Assembly: GCA_016194585.1 (NCBI GenBank)
Contig: JACQBG010000011.1
Location: forward strand, 1 to 64,000
DNA: 64,000 nucleotides
DNA from: Gemmatimonadota bacterium
GTDB lineage: Bacteria > Gemmatimonadota > Gemmatimonadetes > Gemmatimonadales > Gemmatimonadaceae
Direction: 5' to 3'
A program made the position numbers and the translations under genes. The notes beneath the pieces are model-generated. The model was not told the origin of the DNA. It searched no databases and was given only the letters and a program-made list of their open reading frames with translations. Positions 43,689-53,200 of this stretch are shown here, in pieces. The stretch's first letter is position 1, and the number at the start of each line of letters is the position of its first letter.

Positions 43689-45152
43689 TCACGCGCCGCT
43701 GTCGAGCGCCGCCGTGAGGCGCGCGACGCCATCGAGCAGCGCCACGAAGTCGCTCCACTGGCTGCGGTGGTTCGTGCAGCTCACCCGCAGGATGTAGCGG
43801 CCGCCGAGCTGCGACCCGCTCGGGATGGCGAGTCCCTCCTCCTGGATGCGCAGGAGCAGTTCCTTGTTGAGCGCGTCCTGCACCTCCGGCGCGACCCCCG
43901 GCGGCGCGTAGCGGAAGCACACCACATTGAGCGACACCGGCGCGACCACCTCGACGTGCGCGATGCGCGCCACGGCGGCGCCGAACGCACGCGCCTGCGC
44001 CACGTTCTGCTCGATCACGTCGGCGATGCGCCCCACGCCCTCGGCCTTGAGCGTCATCCACACCTTGAGCGCCTTGAAGCCGCGCGTCAGCTCGGGGCCG
44101 CGGTCGGCGAACGGCAACCCGCCGGCGATCACGCCGCGCCCTTCGTCGCGGAGGTAGGTGGGGGTGAGCGCGAACGTCGCCCGGTGCGCCTCGGCGTCGC
44201 GCACGAGCACGCAGGCGATCTCATAGGGGAGATACCCCCACTTGTGCAGGTCGAAGGCGAGCGAGTCGGCGCGCTCCATGCCGGCGACGAGCGGCGCGAG
44301 CTCGGGCGAGAGCGCGGCGAGCGCGCCGAACGCGCCGTCGACGTGGAACCAGAGATCCTCGGCCTTCGCGAGATCGGCGAGCGCGTGGAGGTCGTCGATC
44401 GCGGCGCTGTTCACCGTCCCCGCCGAGCCGATGATGCAGATGGGGCGCTCTCCGCGGGCGCGGTCGGCGGCGATCGCGGCGCGCATCGCCGCGACGTCGA
44501 CCCGCAGTGCCGCATCGACGGGCACGCGGCGGAGCGACGCGTTCCCCATGCCGAACAGCTCGACCGCCTTCTGCGCCCAGCTGTGCACCTCGGTCGACGT
44601 GTACACGGTGAGCCGCGGTCCGCCGAACATCCCCTCCTGTCGCACGTCGTAGCCGGCCTTCGCGTGGCGCGCCACGGCGAGGCCGAGGATGTTCGCCATC
44701 GAGCCGCCGCTCACGAGCAGCCCCGAGGCGTCGCGCGGGAACCCCATCGACTCGGCGAGCCAGGCGATGACCTGCAGCTCGACGAGCTTCGGCGCCTGGT
44801 CGAGGCCGGCGAGGTGCGCGTTCATCCCGGCGGCGAGCATGTCGGCCATCATGCCGAGCGCGGTGCCGTTCCCCTGGATCCATCCCCAGAAGCGCGGGTG
44901 GCGGTTGCCGTTGGTGTACGGGAGCACGCGCTCGAAGAACTCGTCGTACACGCGCTCCGCGCCCTGCGGTTCGTGCGGGAGCGGTTCGGCGGTGAGGGCG
45001 GCGCGCACGTCGGCGGGGATCGGGGTCCACGGCGCCCGGTCGCGCAGCGTGGCCATGTGGTCGAGCGAGTCGTCGACCATGCGATGGGCGAGGGCGCGGA
45101 AGGCGTGCCAGTCGTCCGGGTCGAGCGTGAGGTCGTCTTGGTGGTTACGCAT
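43689..45152 (-). CDS. PLP-dependent decarboxylase (aromatic amino acid type)
   Basis: A 487-residue group II decarboxylase. Family segments are NRHPRFWGWIQGNG, LLVSGGSMANILGLAVARHAK, SAGTVNSAAIDDL, WFHVDGAFGALAAL with the PLP Asp, and Lys304 in FDLHKWGYLPYE. It would remove CO2 from an aromatic or similar L-amino acid. The N-terminal helical lid (LDPDDWHAFRALAHRMVDDSLDHM) is typical. The ATG at 45152 is preferred; an upstream start at 45236 adds 28 unrelated residues. It is divergent from the FMN reductase gene across 89 bases. Confidence 0.93.
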   Translation of the reverse strand: MRNHQDDLTLDPDDWHAFRALAHRMVDDSLDHMATLRDRAPWTPIPADVRAALTAEPLPHEPQGAERVYDEFFERVLPYTNGNRHPRFWGWIQGNGTALGMMADMLAAGMNAHLAGLDQAPKLVELQVIAWLAESMGFPRDASGLLVSGGSMANILGLAVARHAKAGYDVRQEGMFGGPRLTVYTSTEVHSWAQKAVELFGMGNASLRRVPVDAALRVDVAAMRAAIAADRARGERPICIIGSAGTVNSAAIDDLHALADLAKAEDLWFHVDGAFGALAALSPELAPLVAGMERADSLAFDLHKWGYLPYEIACVLVRDAEAHRATFALTPTYLRDEGRGVIAGGLPFADRGPELTRGFKALKVWMTLKAEGVGRIADVIEQNVAQARAFGAAVARIAHVEVVAPVSLNVVCFRYAPPGVAPEVQDALNKELLLRIQEEGLAIPSGSQLGGRYILRVSCTNHRSQWSDFVALLDGVARLTAALDSGA

Positions 45153-45241
45153 GCCAAGAACTCTAGTGGCGGCACGGCGCACGGTCGACCCGGTTGTTGC
45201 GGTCCCCGGAACGGCGGACGCGTTCGCTACGTTCACACCAT

Positions 45242-45817
45242 ATGCTCCCTCTCCTCCAGATCGTCATCGTCAGCACGCGCGAAGGGCGCGCGGGTCCCGC
45301 CGTCGCGCGCTGGTTCACCGGCGTCGCCGGATCGCACGGGAAGTTCCGCATCGAGGTGGTCGACCTCGCCGAGGTGAACCTCCCGCTGTTCGACGAGCCG
45401 CACCATCCCGTGCTGCGCAAGTACACGAAGGACCACACGAAGGCGTGGAGCGCGATCGTCGACCGCGCCGACGCGTTCGTGTTCGTGACGCCGGAGTACA
45501 ACTACGGCGCGCCGCCATCGGTCGTCAACGCCATCGACTTCCTCTCGCACGAGTGGGCCTACAAGGCGGCCGGCTTCGTGAGCTACGGCGGCGTGTCGGG
45601 GGGTGTGCGCGCGGTGCAGTCGATCAAGTCGATCATCACGAGCGTGAAGGTGATGCCGATGTTCGAGGCGGTGAGCCTGCCGTTCTTCGCGCAGCAGCTC
45701 GATCGCGCGACCGGCGTGTTCTCGCCGCCGGCGATGCAGGCCGAAGCCGGGGTGAAGATGCTGGACGAGTTGCGGAAGTGGAGCGACGCGCTGGCGGTGC
45801 TGCGGGTGAGGGGCTGA
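45242..45817 (+). CDS. NADPH-dependent FMN reductase-like flavoprotein
   Basis: A 191-residue single flavodoxin-fold protein. The phosphate-binding loop is STREGRAGPAVARW. The family signature VFVTPEYNYGAPPSVVNAIDF is intact and the isoalloxazine-side SYGGVSGGVRAV is present. Relatives reduce FMN, quinones, azo dyes or chromate with NAD(P)H. A C-terminal helical segment completes the normal length. There is no strong ribosome site before the ATG; the leader may be very short. Confidence 0.92.
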   Translation: MLPLLQIVIVSTREGRAGPAVARWFTGVAGSHGKFRIEVVDLAEVNLPLFDEPHHPVLRKYTKDHTKAWSAIVDRADAFVFVTPEYNYGAPPSVVNAIDFLSHEWAYKAAGFVSYGGVSGGVRAVQSIKSIITSVKVMPMFEAVSLPFFAQQLDRATGVFSPPAMQAEAGVKMLDELRKWSDALAVLRVRG

Positions 45818-45845
45818 GGCGACTGCGGCCGGGGTTCGCGGCGAG

Positions 45846-45874
45846 TTGTCACCGCTGTGAAGGTTACGTACGTT
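45846..45874 (+). promoter_or_regulatory. Putative sigma-70-type promoter
   Basis: TTGTCA (45846-45851), 17-base spacer, TACGTT (45869-45874). It is placed to transcribe the membrane protein gene at 45916 with a leader of about 35 bases carrying GGAGGT. Confidence 0.45.
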
Positions 45875-45915
45875 CTTCTACTGAACGTCCCGTCCCCTGA
45901 CCTCCCGGAGGTGTC

Positions 45916-46473
45916 ATGACCGGTCTACATGCGCTGTGGCTGCCGATCGTGCTGTCTGCCGTCGTCGTGTTCGTGCTGAGTTCGGTGATCCACATGATGA
46001 TGCCGTGGCACAAGGGGGATTACGCCAAGGTGCCGAACGAGGACGAGGCGATGAACGCGGTGCGGGCCATGAACCTCGCGCCGGGCGACTACATGGCGCC
46101 GCGCCCCTCGTCGATGGAGGACATGAAGTCCGCGGCCTTCACGGAGAAGGCGAAGCGGGGACCGCGCTTCGTGATGACGGTGATGCCGGGCTATACCGGG
46201 ATGGGGCAGCAGCTCGGGCAGTGGTTCGTCTACACGCTCGTCGTCAGTGCGTTCGCGGCGTACGTGGCGGGGCGCGCGCTCGCGGTGGGGGCGCCGTATC
46301 TGCACGTCTTCCGCTTCACGGGCGCGATGGCGTTCGCGTCGTACGCGTTGGCGCTGGCGCAGCTCTCGATCTGGTACGGGCGCTCCTGGCGCATCACGAT
46401 CACGACGGCCTTCGACGGGCTGCTCTACGCGCTCTTCACGGCGGGGATCTTCGGCTGGTTGTGGCCGCGGTGA
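45916..46473 (+). CDS. Four-helix membrane protein, unknown
   Basis: A 185-residue protein with hydrophobic helices at about 6-28, 103-122, 130-150 and 160-182. A loop between the first two contains [36 protein letters not shown]. No named family was recognised, although this loop looks conserved-type ([14 protein letters not shown]). A good GGAGGTG ribosome site lies upstream. A strong hairpin directly follows the stop, so it is a single-gene unit. Confidence 0.75.
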   Translation: MTGLHALWLPIVLSAVVVFVLSSVIHMMMPWHKGDYAKVPNEDEAMNAVRAMNLAPGDYMAPRPSSMEDMKSAAFTEKAKRGPRFVMTVMPGYTGMGQQLGQWFVYTLVVSAFAAYVAGRALAVGAPYLHVFRFTGAMAFASYALALAQLSIWYGRSWRITITTAFDGLLYALFTAGIFGWLWPR

Positions 46474-46477
46474 GGTA

Positions 46478-46508
46478 GCCGGCGCGCCGCCAACGGCGGC
46501 GCGCCGGC
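46478..46508 (+). terminator. Strong GC hairpin terminator
   Basis: Perfect 14-base arms (46478-46491 and 46495-46508) around AAC, four bases after the stop of the membrane protein gene. No T-run follows. Confidence 0.7.
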
Positions 46509-46609
46509 CCCGCGTTGACGAGAGGCTCTCACCGGCGCTCGCGCCCTGAACGCCCCGCGGTAGATTCGTGGGCGTCAGCGCTCCGCCGTTCCGTCTCTCG
46601 AGGATCCCC

Positions 46610-49600
46610 GTGATACGTCCCCAGCCGTCCCTTCGTTCCGGCGTCCTGTTGTTCGCGCTCGCCCTCTCGGCGCACGCTTCGTTCGCGCAGCGCGGCGGGG
46701 GACGCGGTGGCGGTGGCGGGGGCGGCGCGACGGCGGTGCAGCCACCGCGATTCGAGTACGTCGGTCCCGACAACGGCGGGCGCATCGCCAGCGCCACGGG
46801 GATCCCCGGCGACACGATGACGTACTATTTCGGCGGCGCCTCGGGCGGCGTGTGGAAGACGACCGACGGCGCGAAGACCTTCCAGCCCGTGTTCGACGAG
46901 CAATCGGTGCAGGCCATCGGCGCGCTGGCGGTGGCGCCGTCGAGTCCGCGCACGGTGTGGGCGGGGACTGGGGAGGCGTGGGCGATCCGCGACGCCGACG
47001 TGATGGGCGACGGCATCTACAAGTCGACCGATGCAGGCGCGACGTGGCAGAACATGGGGCTCAAGGACGTCGGGCGGATCGGCCGGATCATCGTCCATCC
47101 GACGAACCCGAACCTCGTGTACGTCTGCGCACTCGGCCGCACCACCGGACCGCAGCAGGAGCGCGGCGTGTACCGCACGAAGGACGGCGGCACGACGTGG
47201 GAGCGGGTGCTCTTCGTGAACGAGAACACGGGATGCTCCGGCCTCTCGCTCGACGCGAACCATCCGGAGAACCTCGTCGCCGGCACGTGGGAAGTGGTGA
47301 TGCACACGTGGGGGATGTTCGGCGGCGGCGCGGGGAGCGGCGTGTACGTGTCGCACGACAGCGGCTCGACGTGGACGCGCGCCACCGATGCCGGGCTCCC
47401 GAAGTCCCCGGTGGGGAAGGTCGACGTCGCCATCGCGCCGTCGAACGGCAAGCGCATCTATGCGCTCATCCAGACGCCGAACCAGGGCTCGGTGTGGCGC
47501 AGCGACGACGGCGGCAACAAATGGAAGGTCGTGAGCTGGGACCGCTCGCTCATCGGCCGCGCCGGCTACTACATCCACATCGCGGTGAACCCACAGAACG
47601 ACCTCGAGGTGCTGGTCGCGAACTCGACGTTCAAGCGCTCCTACGATGGCGGCGAGACGTGGCCGATCAGCGACCGCGGGTGCGGCGACTGCCACGACAT
47701 CTGGATGGATCCGCGCAACCCCTCGCACTGGATAGAGACGGGGGACGGCGGCGCCGGGATCACGCGAAACCACGGCGTGAGCTTCACGCAGTCGTCGCTC
47801 CCGGTGGGGCAGATGTACCATGTGGCGATCGACGACCGCCTCCCGTACTGGATCTACGCGAACAAGCAGGACGACAGCCGCTCGGTGCGGGCGCCGAGTT
47901 CGGCGCGCATGACGGTGGCGAACGTGCCCGGCTACGGCCGCGGCGGGGCGCGCGGCGGCGGTGACGGCGGCGACTTCGGCGGGTTCGGCGGCCGCTTCGG
48001 CGGCGCCTCGCCGTGGGAGGGACCGCTCGGCGGCTGTGAGTCGGGGTTCACCATCCCGACGCCGGGGAACCACGACGTGGTGTGGGCCACCTGCTACGGC
48101 AACACGGTGACGCGCTACGACCACAAGGTCGGCGAGGTGCACTCGGTGAGCCCGTGGCGGCACACGCTCGACTGGGAGCCGAACGCCGCGAAGTACCGGT
48201 GCCACTGGACGCCGCCGCTGGCGATCGACCCGTTCGACCCGAACACGGTCTACTACGGCTGCCAGGTGATCTTCAAGACGTCGAACGCGGGGCAGAGCTG
48301 GAGCGTGATCAGTCCCGACCTCTCGACGCAGGACCCGTCGCGCATCGTCTCGAGCGGCGGCATCATCGGCGACAACCTCGGCCAGTTCTACGGCGAGGTG
48401 GTGTTCGCGATCGCGCCGAGCGAGGTCCGGCGCGGACTCATCTGGGCCGGCACGAACGACGGCAAGATCTGGAACACGACCGACGGCGGCGTGAAGTGGA
48501 ACGACCTGACGAAGAACGTCGGGATGGCGCCGTGGGGGACGATCCGCAAGATCGAACCGAGCCGGTTCGACGCGGGCACGGCGTACATGACGGTGGACTA
48601 CCACCTGATGGACGACCGCAAGCCGTACATCTACAAGACGACCGACCTCGGCAAGACGTGGACGCGCATCAGCGACGGGCTGCCGCAGGACCATCCGCTC
48701 TCGTACGCGATGTCGATCGCCGAGAATCCGAACCGCAAGGGGATGCTGTTCGCGGGCACGGGGCACCAGCTCTTCTACTCGCTCGACGACGGCGCGAAGT
48801 GGACGGTGCTCAAGGCCGGGCTCCCGGCGTCGCCGGCGACGTGGATCGTGTTCTCGAAGGCGCAGCACGACGTGATCGTGTCGACGTACGGACGCGGCCT
48901 CTGGGTGCTGCGCGACATCACGCTGCTCGAGCAGAGCGACAAGCCGGTGGCCGACGCCGCGCTGCACATCTACGAGCCGCGTCCCGGCATCCGCACGCCG
49001 CGCGGTGGGAGCGCCGACATCACGTTCACGATGAAGGAGGCGCCGAAGGATTCGATCGACGTCTCGATCCTCGACTCGGCGGGCACGGTGGTGCGCGACA
49101 TCCGCACGATGGCGCACGCGGGGACGAACCGCGTGACCTGGGACCTGCGGTACGAAGGTCCGAAGCAGCCGGCGCTGCGCACGACGCCGGCCGATAACCC
49201 CCGCATTTGGGACGAGCCGCGTTTCAAGGACAAGACGACGCGTATCGTCGACCACTGGGGGATCCAACAGCCGCAGCGCGCCGGCGCTCTCGCCGCGCCG
49301 GGGCGGTATTCGGTGCGCATCCTCGCGGCGGGTGCGACGGCGACGCAACCGTTCGTCGTCGTGAAGGACGCGTCGCTCCCGACGACCGCGGCCGACATGG
49401 TGGCGGCGACGGCGGCGCAGGTGCGGGCGGTGCGGGCGATCGATGGGTCGGTGGACCTCATCAACCGCCTCGAGATCCTGCGCAAGCAGGTGGAGGACCT
49501 CACGACGAGCGACACGACGAGCGCATCGTCGAAGGCGGCGCTCGCCGACATCGAGAAGAAGGCGCTCGACGTCGAGCTGCAGCTCCTCTCGAAGGAGGAG

Positions 49601-49900
49601 CTCAACAGCGACGACAAGTGGTTCACGGAGCGGCACCGGCTCTACATGAGCCTCGTCTGGCTCTCGGCCGAGGTCGGGACGGGGGGTGGCGACGTCGCCG
49701 GCGGCGCGGAGTACCGCCCGACCGACGCGCAGGGGGCGACGCTCGTCGAGCTCGAGAAGGACCTGGTGACGGCGAAGGCGGCGTTCACGAAGTTCATGGA
49801 GAAGGACGTGAAGGCGTTCAACGCGTCGATGGCCGGGAAGCTGGCGCCACTGAGCGACGAACTGCCGAAGGGGCCGCCGAAGCCGGCGATCCTGCCGTAG
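46610..49900 (+). CDS. Giant secreted VPS10/BNR beta-propeller protein
   Basis: A 1096-residue exported protein. Signal peptide (about 1-26, HASFAQ), Gly/Arg-rich stretch, then two propeller regions (about 40-750) with BNR/Asp-box repeats (VSHDSGSTWTRATDAGLP, KTTDLGKTWTRISDGLP, SLDDGAKWTVL). A beta-sandwich and a helical C-terminus (LINRLEILRKQVEDLTTSD...FNASMAGKLAP) follow. Such proteins are called sialidase-like or glycosyl-hydrolase-like, but no glycosidase site is evident; a binding or protein-processing role is equally likely. GAGGA before the GTG at 46610 supports this start over a GTG at 46568. It contains CGDCHDIW, a CxxCH match. A paralogue lies at the window end. Confidence 0.9.
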   Translation: MIRPQPSLRSGVLLFALALSAHASFAQRGGGRGGGGGGGATAVQPPRFEYVGPDNGGRIASATGIPGDTMTYYFGGASGGVWKTTDGAKTFQPVFDEQSVQAIGALAVAPSSPRTVWAGTGEAWAIRDADVMGDGIYKSTDAGATWQNMGLKDVGRIGRIIVHPTNPNLVYVCALGRTTGPQQERGVYRTKDGGTTWERVLFVNENTGCSGLSLDANHPENLVAGTWEVVMHTWGMFGGGAGSGVYVSHDSGSTWTRATDAGLPKSPVGKVDVAIAPSNGKRIYALIQTPNQGSVWRSDDGGNKWKVVSWDRSLIGRAGYYIHIAVNPQNDLEVLVANSTFKRSYDGGETWPISDRGCGDCHDIWMDPRNPSHWIETGDGGAGITRNHGVSFTQSSLPVGQMYHVAIDDRLPYWIYANKQDDSRSVRAPSSARMTVANVPGYGRGGARGGGDGGDFGGFGGRFGGASPWEGPLGGCESGFTIPTPGNHDVVWATCYGNTVTRYDHKVGEVHSVSPWRHTLDWEPNAAKYRCHWTPPLAIDPFDPNTVYYGCQVIFKTSNAGQSWSVISPDLSTQDPSRIVSSGGIIGDNLGQFYGEVVFAIAPSEVRRGLIWAGTNDGKIWNTTDGGVKWNDLTKNVGMAPWGTIRKIEPSRFDAGTAYMTVDYHLMDDRKPYIYKTTDLGKTWTRISDGLPQDHPLSYAMSIAENPNRKGMLFAGTGHQLFYSLDDGAKWTVLKAGLPASPATWIVFSKAQHDVIVSTYGRGLWVLRDITLLEQSDKPVADAALHIYEPRPGIRTPRGGSADITFTMKEAPKDSIDVSILDSAGTVVRDIRTMAHAGTNRVTWDLRYEGPKQPALRTTPADNPRIWDEPRFKDKTTRIVDHWGIQQPQRAGALAAPGRYSVRILAAGATATQPFVVVKDASLPTTAADMVAATAAQVRAVRAIDGSVDLINRLEILRKQVEDLTTSDTTSASSKAALADIEKKALDVELQLLSKEELNSDDKWFTERHRLYMSLVWLSAEVGTGGGDVAGGAEYRPTDAQGATLVELEKDLVTAKAAFTKFMEKDVKAFNASMAGKLAPLSDELPKGPPKPAILP

Positions 49901-49936
49901 GCGCGGCGCACCACGGCTGGGCGCGAGGCTGTCGGG

Positions 49937-49978
49937 AGGGGATCGGGACTGATCTGGGGCGATCAGGGCTGATCCCCT
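49937..49978 (+). terminator. Hairpin after the propeller gene
   Basis: Arms 49937-49954 and 49961-49978 pair over 6+7 bases (GATCAG side and GGGGATC/GATCCCC side) with a small internal mismatch loop. It lies 37 bases after the stop. Confidence 0.5.
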
Positions 49979-50069
49979 CTGCATTTCGTGCGAGGCCGCT
50001 CGCTGTGTCGCGGCGCATCCGGGCCGCCCCGCTTGGCGCGTGCGGTGAACCCTTTGGTACGGGCGTCCG

Positions 50070-50223
50070 TATTAATAACGGTGGTCTTGCTCCGCTCGAG
50101 AGAGTGGCGCCAAGACCAGGCAACCTCTTGTCGCATCGCCGGTTCTAACTGGGCGTGCCTCGCTCACGCCCACCGCGATCGCGACGCCCGGTGCGCCCGC
50201 CGATTCCTCGACTTCCTGCTCCA
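50070..50223 (+). promoter_or_regulatory. Promoter and structured leader of large TonB receptor
   Basis: The 323-base gap before the receptor holds a -10-like TATTAAT (50070-50076). Immediately after it comes a perfect 7-base stem GGTCTTG (50083-50089)/CAAGACC (50111-50117), then AGGCAACCTC. The RNA would begin with this hairpin. The AGGCAACC word resembles the conserved part of SAM-I-type elements, but the remaining SAM-I core is absent. The leader is unassigned and no clear ribosome site is seen before the GTG at 50224. Confidence 0.4.
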
Positions 50224-53200
50224 GTGACGCTGCGCCGACTGCTCGTCCTGCTCTCGTTCCCTATCGTCTCGGTCGCCGCGCGCCCCGTGCACGCGCAGCA
50301 GGCGGACGTCATCCGTGGCCGCGTGATCGGCGTGGATTCACAAGCCATCGAGGGCGTGCGGGTGACGGTCACGTCGCTCTCCGGGGCGGTGAACCGTCAG
50401 GCCCGCACCGACAAGAACGGCCGCTTCACGGTGACCTTCCCGAACGGCGAGGGGGACTACTTCGTCAGCTTCAGCGCGATCGGCTACGCGGTGAAGCGGT
50501 TCGAGGTGAAGCGCACGGCCGACGAGGACATCCTCGTCGCCGACGCGAAGCTCTCGCGGACGCAGGATCTCGACGCGATGCGCATCACGGCGCCGCGCGA
50601 CCGCGTCGATCGGAACTCCGTGAACGCCGACGTGTCGGGCACCGAGAAGCAGGTCAACGCCAACGCGCTCACCGCCGATCAGCTCGGCGATCTGGCGAGC
50701 ATGGCGGCGTCGATCCCGGGGATCACGCTGGTGCCCGGGTCCGACGGCGATCCCTCCGGGTTCTCGGCGCTCGGGCTCTCCCCCGACCAGAACAACACGA
50801 CGCTGAACGGCGCCCAGTTCGGCGGCGCCAACCTCCCGCGCGACGCCGCCATCACGAGCTCGCTGGTGACGTCGCCGTACGACGTGAGCCGTGGCGGCTT
50901 CAGCGGTGGCCAGTTCTCCATCAGCACGCGGGGCGGATCGAACTACATCGTGCGGTCGAGTTCGCTCAACGTCGACGCGCCGCAGATGCAGTGGACCGAC
51001 CCCGCCGGGCGCGCGCTCGGGCAGCAGTACTCGAATCTTTCGCTGGGTGGACTCCTCGGTGGTCCGGTGAAGCTGGACGAGTCGTCGTACATGTTCAGCT
51101 ACCAGCTCGGCCGCCGGGCGAACGACCTCCAGACGCTGCTCAACACCGACCCGCTCGGCCTGCAGACGACCGGCATCGCGGCGGATTCGGTGGCGCGGTT
51201 GCGCGCGATCCTCGGCGGGCTGCGCGTGCCGACGACGGTGAGTGGGATCCCGAGCGAACGGCTCGCCGACAATGGGCTGGTGCTCGGCACGTACAACGTC
51301 GCGCCGGCGAGCTCGAAGAGCGGCACGGCGCTGACCGTCACCTATCAGGGATCGTGGAGCAACCAGTCGCCGGCGACGAGTTCGCTGACGTCGGAGTTCC
51401 CGGCGCACAGCGGCGACCGCACGAACTGGAGCGGCTTCGTCTCGGCGCGGCACTCGACGTACTTCGGCTTCGGCATCCTGAGCGAGACGCAGCTCTCGGT
51501 GAACCAGTCGCGCAACTGGGGCACCCCGTATCTGGCGATGCCCAACGGCAACGTGCTCGTGAACTCCGCGTTCCCCGACGGGACGAACGGGGTGAAGTTC
51601 GTGTCGTTCGGGGGCAATCCCAGTCTCGGGGTGAGCTCGCGCAACGGCAGCGTGGCGTTCAGCAACCTGCTGAGCTGGTTCAGCGAGAACAACAAGCATC
51701 GCATCAAGCTGAGCACCGAGCTGCGGCGCGACGGCTACACGCAGGACCAGACGACGAACCTGCTCGGCACGTTCAGTTTCAACTCGCTCGCCGACCTGCA
51801 GGCGGGCCGGCCCGCGATGTTCACGCGGCAGCTCACGCCGCGGCAGCGCACGGGCGCGCAGTTCGTGGGCGCCATCGCGCTCGGCGACTCGTACAAGGCG
51901 AGCAAGGACCTGCAGGTGCAGTACGGCGTGCGCCTCGACGGCAACCAGTACGAGGGCGCGCCGGCGCGGAACCCGCAACTCGAGCAGCTGTTCGGCGTGC
52001 GCAACGACCACGTGCCGAACCAGGTGTACGCGAGCCCGCGCGTCGGCTTCTCGTGGGCGTACGGCACGGCGCCGCAGATCGGTGGGTTCGAGGGAGCGAT
52101 GCGCGGACCGCGCGCCGTCGTGCGTGGCGGCGTCGGCATGTTCCAGAACACGCCGGGCACGACGCTGCTCGGCAACGCGATCGACAACACGGGGCTGCCG
52201 GGCGCGGTGCAGCAGGTGAGCTGCTACGGGCCCGCGGCGCCGACCCCGGATTGGAACGGGTACGCCGGCGATCCCGCGGGGATCCCGACGATGTGCGCCG
52301 ACGGCACGCAGGGGACCATCTTCGCGAACAGCGCGCCCAACGCGGTGCTGTTCGCGCGCGACTACGCCGCCCAGCGTTCGCTCCGCTCGAACCTGCAGTG
52401 GAGCGGTCCCATCCTGAACAACGCGTTCACGGCGACGTTCGAGGGGACGTATTCGCGCAACATGAACCAGCCCGGGTCGTTCGACCTGAACTTCTCGCCG
52501 GTGCAGCGGTTCACGCTGGCCGGCGAGGGGAACCGGCCGGTGTTCGCGAACCCGGCGAGCATCGACCCCGCGACCGGGACGATCGCGAGCCGCGACGCGC
52601 GCGTGTCGACGCTGTACAACCGGGTGAGCGAGATGCGCAGCGACCTCACGAGCCAGAGCTCGCAGTTCCAGGTGCGCCTCTCGCCGGCCACGTTCAGCAC
52701 CACGTGGAGCTGGAGCCTCGCGTACGTGTACGCGGACTACCGCGAGCAGTACCGCGGCTTCCAGAGCACCGTGGGGGATCCCACCCAGGTGGCGTGGGGA
52801 CGATCGGGGATGGACCAGCACCACCAGATCCAGTATTCGCTGGGCTACAACTTCTTCGACGCGGTGCGGGTGAACTGGTTCGGCAGCATCCGCTCCGGGG
52901 CGCCGTTCACGCCGACCGTCGCCAGCGACATCAACGGCGACGGCTACGCGAACGACCGGGCGTTCATCTTCGACCCCGCGAAGACCGCCGATCCCTCGGT
53001 CGCCGCGGCGATGCAGCAGCTCCTCGCGGGGAGCGCGAAGAACGTGCGCGACTGCCTCACGCGGCAGCTCGGCCAGCTCGCGTCGCGCAACAGCTGCGAG
53101 GGACCGTGGACGACGACGGCCAACCTCAACATCTCGTTCAACCCGCTCAAGCTCGGGCTGCCGCAGCGCGCGACGCTGACGCTCGGCGTCAACAACCCGC

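Noticed and set aside
46529-49984. 1151-codon minus-strand open frame opposite the giant propeller
   Set aside because: Arg/Val/His-rich translation without motifs; it mirrors the third-position GC of the real plus-strand gene.
50083-50130. SAM-I riboswitch upstream of the large receptor
   Set aside because: Only the GGCAACC word matches; the pseudoknot arm and the remaining SAM-I core are missing.
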